Position numbers and translations under genes: made by a program. Shown in pieces: positions 1 through 9,196 of a DNA stretch of 9,617 nucleotides. Origin of the DNA: DASYQV01 sp036005125 (GTDB lineage Bacteria; Acidobacteriota; Vicinamibacteria; Vicinamibacterales; UBA2999); contig DASYQV010000336.1 in the NCBI GenBank assembly GCA_036005125.1, positions 1 to 9,617 of the forward strand. Direction: 5' to 3'. Every line of letters starts with the position of its first letter. Positions within the stretch are counted from its first letter, which is position 1. The notes under the pieces are model-generated. The model saw only the letters and a list, made by a program, of their open reading frames with translations. It was not told the DNA's origin and made no database searches.

Positions 1-1
1 G

Positions 2-3000
2 GGAGCTGAGCACGCCGAGGCTCAATTCACGGCGATTCTCGAACGAGTGCTCAGGGCTTACCACCGGGACGAAGGCCACGGGGACGCCAATTGGATCGGA
101 GAGAGCATCCTCGATGGGGAGCTGGTACCGGTCACGCGCGAGGCCTTCCTCACCGCCGACGACATGCCTCCCGATCACGAGGTGCTGCAGGTCCTCGACG
201 AAGGGATGCATCTTCTCGGAGAGGGCTACCACGTCATCGCGCTCGCGGAGCCCGCGAACCGATTCATGGTCAAGTATGCGAAGAGCCGGGAAGGCACACC
301 GCCACTCGCGCCGTCCTGGGAGCAGCCGCCCCGCGAGCAATGGGCGCACGATCACGGCATACAGCCGGACGGCTGCCTCCATCCGACGATCTGGCAGCAC
401 ATACGTTCGCTCGAAGTGTACGGGCCGCTTGCGGTACCGAACCGGGTCTACCTCGCCGACAGCGCATACCGGCTTCTGAACGACGACGAGCGGCGGGCGC
501 TCGAGCGGTTCCGATCGATCGGAATCGTGCGTTCCCTGGGCAGCGGGCCCCGGACACTCCGTGTTCACTACCCCGATGACTTCCCGGACGAGAAGCGGGC
601 ACCCGACGCCGTGGAGGTCTCCGTTCTGGTGATCCAGCCCATCGTGACCCCTCTGGACGTGGCGATCGAACGCGAGGTCCGCGCCGGCAACCTCGACGCG
701 GCGCGGAATCTGAAAGCTCGCTACACGGACTTCGTGCACGAGCTATGGCGGTACGGTATCTCGCATCTCGACTTCTCCATTCTGAACGTCGGACTCACCG
801 GCTCTGGAGAGGCCGAACGGCTCCAGGTGTTCGACCCGCACATGGGCCTGATCGATATCGCGGGTGGCGGCCGGGAGGTTCAGGACCCCATGGCGGCGCC
901 CGCGCCTGGGCATCGATCGCCGGAGGACCTCCTGCGATCGGCGCGGGACGGCAGCCGGTGGGCATTGTGGCGCATCCAGCAGAACGTCGCGGCCTCGACC
1001 GACGTCCCGCAGGAACACGCCGACGGCGCCGCCGAGATCGTGCGGGAGTTCCACATCGCCTCCCAGGGGATCGCAGAGGAACACGGGGCTTTCAGTCTCG
1101 GGCGCTTCGAGCGGACCTGGGGGCAACGAGGAGCCCACGACATCAACACCGTCCTTCAGGCTCAACGCTGTACGCTGCTCGAGCACCCGATCAGCGGATT
1201 GCTCCGTTCCATACTCGAAGCGGTGACGCCCGACGCGATCTACGACCGCGCACTTTCCGTCCTGGGGATGCACGACGAGGAGCCGCTCCTGCAGTTTCGA
1301 GCGGCCCTGAAGGTCTATCAAGATCGGCCGCTGGTCCTGATCACGAATGTTTCGGACGACGTGCCGAGACTGGTGAAGCATTGGGGCCGGCTGCGGCTCC
1401 CGCCGGAAGTGGACGTCCAGGACGACCCGGCTATCCACTACCACCTCCGCGACCTCTTCACGGGGGAAGTGTACGTCCGCTCCGGTGAGGATCTCGCCCG
1501 ACGTGGCTTCGTCTTCGGCCTCGCACCCTATGAGCTCCACGTCCTTCAGGTGGAAGACGTCGTCGTGCAGGACGTGGCGGTCGAAACGGCTCTCGCCGCG
1601 CATCGTGATGTCTCGGAGTTTCTCAAGGACTGCACGAAGAGGATGGGCGTCGTCGGGGACATTCACGGCGAGTTGCAGGCGCTGAAAGAGGTTCTTCGCG
1701 CGCTCGGCTTCATCGATTCGTGCGACTGCTGGTCCGCGCGCGACGGGACGCTCGTGTTCACCGGAGACGTGGGCCACGGAAGACATCTGCAGGAGGTCTT
1801 CGACTTCATCCATCGCCTCGCCAGTCAGGCGCACCGGCTCGGGGGACGGATCGTGTGGACGCTGGGCAACCACGATCTCTATATGGATCGGGAGGGCGGT
1901 CAGGGCGGAGAGGATTCCCTCGGGTACCGACTCTGGCCGAAAATCAGGGAGGCGGCGCTGCATCCTGAGCGACACCTCGGGTTGGTCGTGCAAGCTGCCT
2001 ACTTCGACCACGACAAGCTGTTCGTCCATGCAGGCCTCCTTCCGAACATCGTCGACGTCGCGATGCGCGAACAGGGCGCGCGCGGAGCCCTGGAGATCGC
2101 CTTGTATGTGAACCAGGTGTTTCGCCACGCGCTCGTGGAAAGAGAGAGGATCAGGGCTCGCGACCTGCCGCACGAGATCTTCCACATCGGGACGAGCCAC
2201 GCGAAGGAGCGACGTCTGCCGGGCGAGATCGGGTACGAGCCCGCCGGCATTTTCACGCCCGACCTTCGCGAGGTGGACCATTACCGGTACCACGACACGC
2301 TCCTGCCGCAGGTCATCGGCCATACCGCGAGCAAGAACGGCGAGATCCGGTATTCCCCCGGCTCGTGGCTTCAACGCGACTACATCGCCATCGACGTGGG
2401 CCGGCAGCACGGGACCGGCAACGGCGGCCTGCTCCTGACCGATTTCGGCTGGGTGGCGGTCACGCCAGGCAGACCCGCGCGGCTCGTCGAAGTGGCGCCG
2501 CTGTTTGTCAGGCTCGCCCGCGAGGCTGCAGCGGGTGGGAAGTCAACGGAAGACGAAGGGAAGGCAGACCTCAAGCGGATGCTCACGACGTATTTCCGAA
2601 GGGCGAAGTCCGAGAGGAGATCGATCGAAGAGATCCAGCGGTCCTTCTTCGCGGATCTGTCCCCGGAGCAGGTCGGCGCGCTGGAATGGTTCCTCGGCAC
2701 GATCAGGCAGACCGGACGGTGCGTTGTCGTCACCGACCTCGACGAGATGCTCACGGCGTTCTCCGGGGGCGACATCGAGCACAGCACGATCGAAGTGCTC
2801 GCGGACTATCTCGCCGCGGGCGGCGCCCTCGTGTTCAACACGGCAGCACCCTTCGACTGGTTCTATTACCGCCTGCTGAGGCCCCTCATCATCGAGCTCG
2901 GGCCCCGTTCGCGCTTGCTGGCCAGCGTGCTGCTGGTCCTCTCCGGCGGCAACGAGATCTACGTCTTCGAGGACGGCGCGTACCGGCTGGTGTCCGGGAA

Positions 3001-3634
3001 CACCGGCAAGGACACGTCCGAGGGCTTCGATGCGCTGCTGAGACTCTCGAGAGAGAGACGCTTCCCCTCGCTTCCGGACCTCCATCCCGAAAGCGTGATC
3101 TACATCGGGGATTCCGCTTCCGCTCCGGCCGGGATCGATCACGCGATGGCCGGCAGAGTGGGCCTCGTCGTCAATGTCGGCGGCGGCTTGCTCGAGATGC
3201 CGGGGCGGTCCATCATCAACCTGCATCGCGGGTATCTGCGAACGATCGACGTGATCATCGCCGCGACCGCCGCTTTAAAGGAGTCCGGACGAGCGAAGGT
3301 TACGGAGTCCCTGCCCGATGTCGTCGACCCGGTTCTCTGGACCTTCGAGCGGAAGCACTTCCCCCGGGACCGCCGCCTTCGCGTCCGCGTCGGTGCCAGC
3401 GGCTACGTTCACGCGGGCGCCGAGTGTACGGACGGGACGTGGGACCCGGTCTACAACGTGCCGCTCACCCCTCTGCCGGCCGGAGGTTACGAGGCCGTTC
3501 TTCCCTCCGGAGTCGATCGGTTCACGTTCTTCTGGACAGAGACCCCGTGGCTACCCGGTCATCCGGGACACTGGGAGCGCTGGATAACAGGGGGCAGAGT
3601 GTTCAAGGCGGCAGGTGCGCCACCGGGGAGTTGA
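2..3634 (+). CDS. Multidomain kinase-like / amylase-C-like / PPP metallophosphoesterase / HAD protein (5' end outside window)
   Basis: The frame is open from base 2, so the N-terminus lies outside the window; the first in-window start-like codon is a GTG at 47, used for numbering (1195 residues to TGA at 3632-3634). Domains seen: (1) about 40-275, kinase-like, with a Gly-containing loop and Lys76 (GEGYHVIALAE...MVKYAKS), catalytic-loop motif HLDFSILN (240-247, Asp242/Asn247), then Asp263 in VFDPH where kinases have DFG. (2) About 405-505, resembling the GH13 alpha-amylase C-terminal sandwich (DLFTGEVYVRSGEDL, then GLAPYELHVLQ), with no catalytic barrel before it in the window. (3) About 533-800, PPP metallophosphoesterase: GDIHG 537-541, GDVGHGRH 573-580, GNHD 607-610, FVHAG 659-663, IGHT 757-760. 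(4) About 890-1075, HAD-like: DLD 897-899, FNTAAP 930-935, Lys988, IYIGDSASAP 1018-1027. (5) About 1095-1185, Trp/Tyr-rich beta module, possibly carbohydrate-binding. A role in glucan or sugar phosphate turnover is inference; the domain calls are by eye, strongest for (3). Confidence 0.85.
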   Translation, partial: GAEHAEAQFTAILERVLRAYHRDEGHGDANWIGESILDGELVPVTREAFLTADDMPPDHEVLQVLDEGMHLLGEGYHVIALAEPANRFMVKYAKSREGTPPLAPSWEQPPREQWAHDHGIQPDGCLHPTIWQHIRSLEVYGPLAVPNRVYLADSAYRLLNDDERRALERFRSIGIVRSLGSGPRTLRVHYPDDFPDEKRAPDAVEVSVLVIQPIVTPLDVAIEREVRAGNLDAARNLKARYTDFVHELWRYGISHLDFSILNVGLTGSGEAERLQVFDPHMGLIDIAGGGREVQDPMAAPAPGHRSPEDLLRSARDGSRWALWRIQQNVAASTDVPQEHADGAAEIVREFHIASQGIAEEHGAFSLGRFERTWGQRGAHDINTVLQAQRCTLLEHPISGLLRSILEAVTPDAIYDRALSVLGMHDEEPLLQFRAALKVYQDRPLVLITNVSDDVPRLVKHWGRLRLPPEVDVQDDPAIHYHLRDLFTGEVYVRSGEDLARRGFVFGLAPYELHVLQVEDVVVQDVAVETALAAHRDVSEFLKDCTKRMGVVGDIHGELQALKEVLRALGFIDSCDCWSARDGTLVFTGDVGHGRHLQEVFDFIHRLASQAHRLGGRIVWTLGNHDLYMDREGGQGGEDSLGYRLWPKIREAALHPERHLGLVVQAAYFDHDKLFVHAGLLPNIVDVAMREQGARGALEIALYVNQVFRHALVERERIRARDLPHEIFHIGTSHAKERRLPGEIGYEPAGIFTPDLREVDHYRYHDTLLPQVIGHTASKNGEIRYSPGSWLQRDYIAIDVGRQHGTGNGGLLLTDFGWVAVTPGRPARLVEVAPLFVRLAREAAAGGKSTEDEGKADLKRMLTTYFRRAKSERRSIEEIQRSFFADLSPEQVGALEWFLGTIRQTGRCVVVTDLDEMLTAFSGGDIEHSTIEVLADYLAAGGALVFNTAAPFDWFYYRLLRPLIIELGPRSRLLASVLLVLSGGNEIYVFEDGAYRLVSGNTGKDTSEGFDALLRLSRERRFPSLPDLHPESVIYIGDSASAPAGIDHAMAGRVGLVVNVGGGLLEMPGRSIINLHRGYLRTIDVIIAATAALKESGRAKVTESLPDVVDPVLWTFERKHFPRDRRLRVRVGASGYVHAGAECTDGTWDPVYNVPLTPLPAGGYEAVLPSGVDRFTFFWTETPWLPGHPGHWERWITGGRVFKAAGAPPGS

Positions 3635-3888
3635 CGCACGCTGGTCGGCCGGCTCGCATGTCGGTTTCTCGGATTCAAGTGACGTCGAGACGGCAAGAGT
3701 CGTTTCGCTCCCTTCAGAGTACCAAGGACGACCGGGCTCCGATGAAGCGTGCTGGAGCGGTGGTCGCGGAAGGCTGTCGTTATTTTCCGCTCGAGCCATC
3801 TGTACCAAGGCGGCTCGCGGCCGCGTTTCTTGTCCGTCGCGGCGCCTCCTTCCTGCCGAGTACTTTCGGCGCTTTCGCCTCTGAGCGG

Positions 3889-3906
3889 CACAAGTGTTCG
3901 CTTGTG
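3889..3906. promoter_or_regulatory. 18-bp dyad, candidate activator-binding site
   Basis: CACAAG and CTTGTG form perfect 6-bp inverted arms around the spacer TGTTCG. The centre is about 140 bp upstream of the start site predicted from the sigma-54 promoter at 4011-4025, which is where enhancer-binding proteins of the NtrC class usually bind. The symmetry is seen; its use as an enhancer is inference, and only one clear copy is present. Confidence 0.35.
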
Positions 3907-3928
3907 TCACTGTCGCCTGACCGTCCGA

Positions 3929-3943
3929 AGGGGTTCCGCCCCT
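3929..3943. repeat. Small GC stem-loop
   Basis: AGGGG and CCCCT pair perfectly around a TTCCG loop. No run of T follows on either strand, so a classical intrinsic terminator is unlikely. It could be a weak operator or a remnant structure; it lies between the 18-bp dyad and the sigma-54-like promoter. Confidence 0.3.
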
Positions 3944-4010
3944 AGTACGCACTCGACCGTCGCGCCGCCTCAACACTGCACAATCCAGCCGATCCTTGGA
4001 GACGTGACGA

Positions 4011-4025
4011 TGGCACCCACCTTGC
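4011..4025 (+). promoter_or_regulatory. Sigma-54 (RpoN) -24/-12 promoter for the Clp ATPase
   Basis: TGGCAC, five bases, then TTGC matches the conserved core of RpoN promoters, with the invariant GG (4012-4013) and GC (4024-4025) separated by the required 10 bases. It points toward the Clp gene. Transcription would start near 4036-4038, giving a leader of roughly 48 nt that contains the AGGAGG at 4069-4074 before the GTG at 4085. The element covers the ATG at 4010, which argues that this ATG is not the start codon. A match of this quality is uncommon by chance, but no transcript data are available. Confidence 0.6.
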
Positions 4026-4068
4026 CCTTGAAAAGGTGCGTCAGTCGCCGCAGCCGGTCGGCTAGAGC

Positions 4069-4074
4069 AGGAGG
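4069..4074 (+). promoter_or_regulatory. Shine-Dalgarno deciding the Clp start (GTG 4085)
   Basis: AGGAGG is a full anti-16S match lying 10 nt before the in-frame GTG at 4085. A weaker GGAG (3998-4001) sits 8 nt before the in-frame ATG at 4010. The strong site, the sigma-54 promoter at 4011-4025 and the point where Clp homology begins all favour GTG 4085. Confidence 0.65.
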
Positions 4075-4084
4075 CGGTGCTCGC

Positions 4085-6427
<2,343 letters not shown>

Positions 6428-6481
6428 TAGCGGGACGCCTTTAACCGCTCCTGCTGACCGCGTACTGTTCGAAAACTGGTC

Positions 6482-6499
6482 CGACGCCGCTATGCGTCG
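6482..6499. repeat. Stem-loop, 6-bp arms
   Basis: CGACGC and GCGTCG pair around the loop CGCTAT. It is the first hairpin after the Clp stop codon, about 55 nt downstream, and has no following T-run. Confidence 0.4.
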
Positions 6500-6511
6500 T
6501 CACGGGAGTAG

Positions 6512-6541
6512 TAGCCAGTCAAGGGAGCCCTTGACTGGTTA
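6512..6541. terminator. Strong stem-loop, possible bidirectional terminator
   Basis: Arms 6512-6525 and 6528-6541 are complementary over 14 positions with one G-U wobble; the inner 11 (CCAGTCAAGGG / CCCTTGACTGG) are perfect. Only two bases separate the arms, so the top pairs must open to form a loop. It is the most stable simple hairpin between the two converging genes. No U-tract follows, so the terminator role is inference. Confidence 0.4.
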
Positions 6542-6555
6542 GACCAGCATCTTTC

Positions 6556-6572
6556 GGCGCGCTTCGCGCGCC
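6556..6572. repeat. GC-only hairpin with TTC loop
   Basis: GGCGCGC and GCGCGCC form a perfect 7-bp stem with a 3-nt loop. It abuts the 15-bp inverted repeat beginning at 6573 without a gap. Confidence 0.45.
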
Positions 6573-6633
6573 TAGTCCGTTATGCGGTCCCACAACGGGT
6601 ACAAATTTGCGTTGGCAGCCGCATAACGGACTA
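6573..6633. repeat. 15-bp perfect inverted repeat with 31-nt spacer
   Basis: TAGTCCGTTATGCGG (6573-6587) is repeated as its exact reverse complement at 6619-6633. The spacer contains a further CAACG/CGTTG pair and the 8-bp palindrome CAAATTTG, so the whole 61 bases can fold into one long imperfect cruciform or RNA hairpin. No transposase ORF lies inside or beside it. It could be a miniature mobile-element remnant, a recombination site or an RNA structure; the sequence alone does not decide. Confidence 0.6.
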
Positions 6634-6643
6634 AGGCTCTTCC

Positions 6644-6684
6644 CGCTGATTGCTGGCTGGTGATCAGCGATTCGTCCGATCACC
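6644..6684. repeat. Two overlapping alternative stem-loops
   Basis: CGCTGAT (6644-6650) pairs with ATCAGCG (6663-6669), and GGTGATC (6659-6665) pairs with GATCACC (6678-6684). The two stems share bases and exclude each other. They lie 16-56 nt beyond the stop codon of the minus-strand permease and may form part of its 3' end. Confidence 0.4.
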
Positions 6685-6699
6685 GATTACCGACGGTCA

Positions 6700-8013
6700 C
6701 TACCACCGCAGAGCGCCAGTCGCCAGCGCCGCGACCGTCATGATCACCGTCACCGCAAACGCGTATGGGATCGTCCGGCGCTGGTGGTCGGCGAGATCGA
6801 CGCCCGCCAGGCCCACGAGCAGGAACGTGGCCGGTGTCAGCGGACTGACCGGAAATCCGGTGGTCATCTGTCCCAGCAGGGCGGCTCGCGCCGTCTCGAT
6901 GGCCGAACCGCCCGCCGCCTCGGACGAACGGGCCAGCACCGGCAGCAGGCCGAAATAGAAAGAGTCCGGATCGAACGCGAGGCTGAGCGGCATCGACGTC
7001 AGGCCGACAAGAACTGGAAGATGTCGAAGCACGGCGTCCGGCAGGACGCGCACTAAATCCGCGGACACTGCGCCGAGCATGCCGGACTTCGTGAGGATGC
7101 CGGTGAACACGCCGGCCGCGAACACGGTCGTGACCATCATCATCGCCGCGCTGCCGTGCACGGTCAGGCGCTCGCGCTGTGCGTGTGCGTCAGGGTAGTT
7201 GACGAGGAGCGCGATTGCGGATGCCACGATGAACACGACGGCGAGCGGCAGCACCTCGCCGAAGAGTGCGGCGAGCGTGACCACGGTCAGCACGGCATTC
7301 AAGTACCACCGGCCGGTCAGTCTGGTTGCGGCCGCGGCAGGGCTCGTCTCGGTCCGCATTTCCGCATCCGCGTCGGCGCCGTCCTCTGCGTTGCGCAGCG
7401 ACCGCAGACGCTTGCGTTCCCACATCCCGATGTGTGCGGACAGCGCGAACACGGCCGCCAGCCCCGCCAGCATCGGCAGCAGGAGCGGGATGAACAGCTC
7501 GGTCAACCCCACCTGCAGCGCCACCGCGGCGCGGTTCGTGGGTCCGCCCCATGGCAGCATGTTCATCGTCCCCGCTGCCAGCGCGGTCGTGCATGTGAGC
7601 GAGAGAGGGCTCATGCCGGCCCGTTGGTACAGCGGCAACATCGCGGGGACCGTCACCATGAACGTGCTCGCGCCGGCGCCGTCCAGATGCGCCACCGCCG
7701 CGACGGCGGCCGTTCCTACTGCGATCCTCACCGGGTCGCGGTGCGCCACGCGGAGCAGCTGGCGGATCAGCGGATCGAACAGCCCTGCATCGTTCATCAC
7801 TCCGAAGTAGACGACGGCGAACGCCAGCAGCGCGGCGATGGGCGTGACGCCACGAATGCCCTCCATCGCGAAGGCGCCGATCTGCGTCCCGAAGCCGCCG
7901 GCAAGCGCCGCCACGATCGGCACGAGCGTCAGCGCCACGAGCACCGACGTCACCCTGAAGAGGATGAGCGCGAGGAGAGTGACGACGGTCAGGATGCCGA
8001 GGGCTGTGAGCAT
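6700..8013 (-). CDS. CitMHS-family carboxylate permease
   Basis: This 437-residue, highly hydrophobic inner-membrane protein matches the CitMHS (CitM/CitH) secondary transporters, which take up citrate or related carboxylates, often as metal complexes, with protons. Family landmarks are seen: HLDGAGASTFMVTVPAMLPL (109-128), LPWGGPTNRAA (153-163) and DSFYFGLLPVLA (350-361). There are about ten to twelve membrane segments. A hydrophilic loop near 197-235, with an acidic run DGADADAEMR at 211-220, divides the two halves. The ATG at 8013 is chosen because the first membrane helix begins there; the frame continues upstream only into the overlapping CoA-transferase gene. The start lies 7 nt after that gene's TAG, with a weak AGAG before it, so translation is probably coupled. 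The substrate is unknown; a match to the neighbouring CoA-transferase and hydroxy-acid oxidase is likely. Confidence 0.88.
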   Translation of the reverse strand: MLTALGILTVVTLLALILFRVTSVLVALTLVPIVAALAGGFGTQIGAFAMEGIRGVTPIAALLAFAVVYFGVMNDAGLFDPLIRQLLRVAHRDPVRIAVGTAAVAAVAHLDGAGASTFMVTVPAMLPLYQRAGMSPLSLTCTTALAAGTMNMLPWGGPTNRAAVALQVGLTELFIPLLLPMLAGLAAVFALSAHIGMWERKRLRSLRNAEDGADADAEMRTETSPAAAATRLTGRWYLNAVLTVVTLAALFGEVLPLAVVFIVASAIALLVNYPDAHAQRERLTVHGSAAMMMVTTVFAAGVFTGILTKSGMLGAVSADLVRVLPDAVLRHLPVLVGLTSMPLSLAFDPDSFYFGLLPVLARSSEAAGGSAIETARAALLGQMTTGFPVSPLTPATFLLVGLAGVDLADHQRRTIPYAFAVTVIMTVAALATGALRW

Positions 8014-8020
8014 CGCGGCT

Positions 8021-9196
8021 CTACCACTCCGACGGACTGCGCCGCGCCAGTGACCTGCGGACTTCCTCCGTGTGCTCACCGAGAGCCGGGGGTGGCTCCA
8101 ACGCGGGTGCACCAACGCCCGACAGTTTGATCGGGTTGCCGGGAACCTTCACGGCCCGCTCGCCGGTCTGGATGTCGACGAGCATCTGGCGGGCGGCGAG
8201 CTGCCCGTCGGCGAGGACCTCGTCGATCGTCCGCACGCGGCCGCACGGCACGCCTGCCTCGGTGAGCCGGTCAACCAATGCATCCACGGTGTGCCCGGCG
8301 AACAGCGCGCCGATCGCCGCGTTGAGCGCCGGCCTGTTGGCCAGCCGGGCGCTGTTGGTGGCGAAACGGGGATCGTGCTCCAGCGTCTCGGCACCCACGG
8401 CGGCGCAGAAGCGGGACCACAGCCGCGGGTTGGCAACCGCCACCACCACGTACCCGTCGCGTGCCGGATACGGCTCGTACGGCGCCAGCGAGGGGTGCTC
8501 GTTGCCGAGCCGGCCCGGACTGCGCCCGGTCGCGGCGACGATGCCGGCAGGCAATCCGAGTACGGACACCGCGGAATCCAGAAGTGCGATATCGAGGAAC
8601 TGCCCCTTGTTCGTTTTCGATCGGCTGATGTGCGCAAGGAGAATGCCCTGCACGGCGTAGAGCGCGGCCAGGCAGTCGGTAATCGCGACGCCAACCTTCG
8701 TCGGCCCCGTCTCGGAGAACCCGGTCACGTCCATGAGACCCGATTCTGCCTGGATCACCAGGTCGTAGCCGGGCAGATCGCGGCGCGGCCCGGTCGCGCC
8801 ATATCCAGAGATCGAGCAGTAAATCAGCCGCTCGTTCATCGTCCGCACGCGGTCGGGCCCGAAGCCGAGCCGCTCGAGCGTTCCCGGCCGGAAGTTCTCG
8901 ACGAGCACGTCGGCGGACTGGATTAACTCCTGGAGGACCGCCTTGCCTTCGCCGGACTTGAGGTCGAGGGCGATGCTCTTCTTGTTCCTGTTGGCGCTGA
9001 GGAAGTACGTGCTCCAGCCTCCGACGAACGGTGGCCACTCGCGCGTGTCGTCGCCGTGTGCTGGATCCTCGATCTTGATCACCTCCGCGCCCATGTCGCC
9101 GAGCAGCATCGTGCACAGGGGACCGGCCAGCACGCGTGTGAAGTCGAGCACCCGAAGCCCGGCGAGCGGCAGTGGGGATTCACGGGGCTGTGTCAT
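8021..9196 (-). CDS. CaiB/BaiF family (class III) CoA-transferase
   Basis: This 391-residue protein has the family's usual size and sequence. Its N-terminus LAGLRVLDFTRVLAGPLCTM (11-30) and GAEVIKIEDP (36-45) are hallmarks, as are NRNKKSIALDLK (69-80), ADVLVENFRPG (95-105) and GYG (131-133). The catalytic carboxylate is most likely Asp174 (GVAITDCLAALYA), matching the active Asp of formyl-CoA transferase. These enzymes move CoA between carboxylic acids through an enzyme-bound anhydride or thioester; known members act on oxalate/formate, carnitine, citramalate or succinate-type acids, and the substrate here cannot be assigned. ATG 9196 is preferred over an in-frame GTG at 9226 because family homology starts directly after it; neither has a clear Shine-Dalgarno. 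It is the first gene of an operon with the permease and is divergent from the gene at 9390. Confidence 0.92.
   Translation of the reverse strand: MTQPRESPLPLAGLRVLDFTRVLAGPLCTMLLGDMGAEVIKIEDPAHGDDTREWPPFVGGWSTYFLSANRNKKSIALDLKSGEGKAVLQELIQSADVLVENFRPGTLERLGFGPDRVRTMNERLIYCSISGYGATGPRRDLPGYDLVIQAESGLMDVTGFSETGPTKVGVAITDCLAALYAVQGILLAHISRSKTNKGQFLDIALLDSAVSVLGLPAGIVAATGRSPGRLGNEHPSLAPYEPYPARDGYVVVAVANPRLWSRFCAAVGAETLEHDPRFATNSARLANRPALNAAIGALFAGHTVDALVDRLTEAGVPCGRVRTIDEVLADGQLAARQMLVDIQTGERAVKVPGNPIKLSGVGAPALEPPPALGEHTEEVRRSLARRSPSEW

Larger units (their letters stand above)
3635..4084. other. Intergenic/regulatory region upstream of the Clp ATPase
   Basis: These 450 bases lie between the multidomain gene and the Clp ATPase. 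Overlapping frames here give arginine/serine-rich translations with no recognisable family, so I read no gene. The stretch does hold an 18-bp dyad (3889-3906), a small GC stem-loop (3929-3943), a sigma-54-type promoter (4011-4025) and a strong Shine-Dalgarno (4069-4074). I see no T-tract terminator directly after the upstream gene. Confidence 0.6.
6428..6699. other. Convergent intergenic region packed with palindromes
   Basis: This 272-base gap separates the stop of the plus-strand Clp gene from the stop of the minus-strand permease. I find no gene in it. It contains at least five successive inverted repeats (6482-6499, 6512-6541, 6556-6572, 6573-6633, 6644-6684). None has a good U-tract, so it is not a textbook intrinsic terminator, though the structures could stop or protect both converging transcripts. 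Confidence 0.6.

Noticed and set aside
743..2410. Long minus-strand open frame of 555 codons
   Set aside because: It is antisense to the kinase/phosphatase gene, whose plus-strand frame has clear catalytic motifs. Long antisense frames are expected in GC-rich coding sequence, and its translation shows no family.
2365..3945. Plus-strand frame of 526 codons overlapping the end of the multidomain gene
   Set aside because: The translation is Arg/Ala/Gly-rich frame-shadow sequence with no motifs, while the HAD motifs lie in the other frame.
3749..4084. N-terminal extension of the Clp ATPase from a start at 3749 or from ATG 4010
   Set aside because: The added residues are Arg/Ser/Pro-rich and unlike any Clp N-terminus, the sigma-54 promoter covers the ATG 4010 region, and a perfect AGGAGG lies before GTG 4085 where homology begins.
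6449..6544. Integron attC-like site: CTTTAAC ... GTTAGAC about 95 bp apart, near GTTATGC repeats
   Set aside because: The left core does not fit RYYYAAC at its first base, the inner arms do not pair as an attC should, the GTTATGC/GCATAAC repeat is in the inside-out orientation, and no integrase is present.
7156..8130. Plus-strand frame of 324 codons rich in His, Arg and Gln
   Set aside because: It is antisense to the CitMHS permease; its biased composition mirrors the hydrophobic codons of the real gene.
8072..8926. Plus-strand frame of 284 codons
   Set aside because: It is antisense to the CoA-transferase, whose family motifs are unmistakable on the minus strand.
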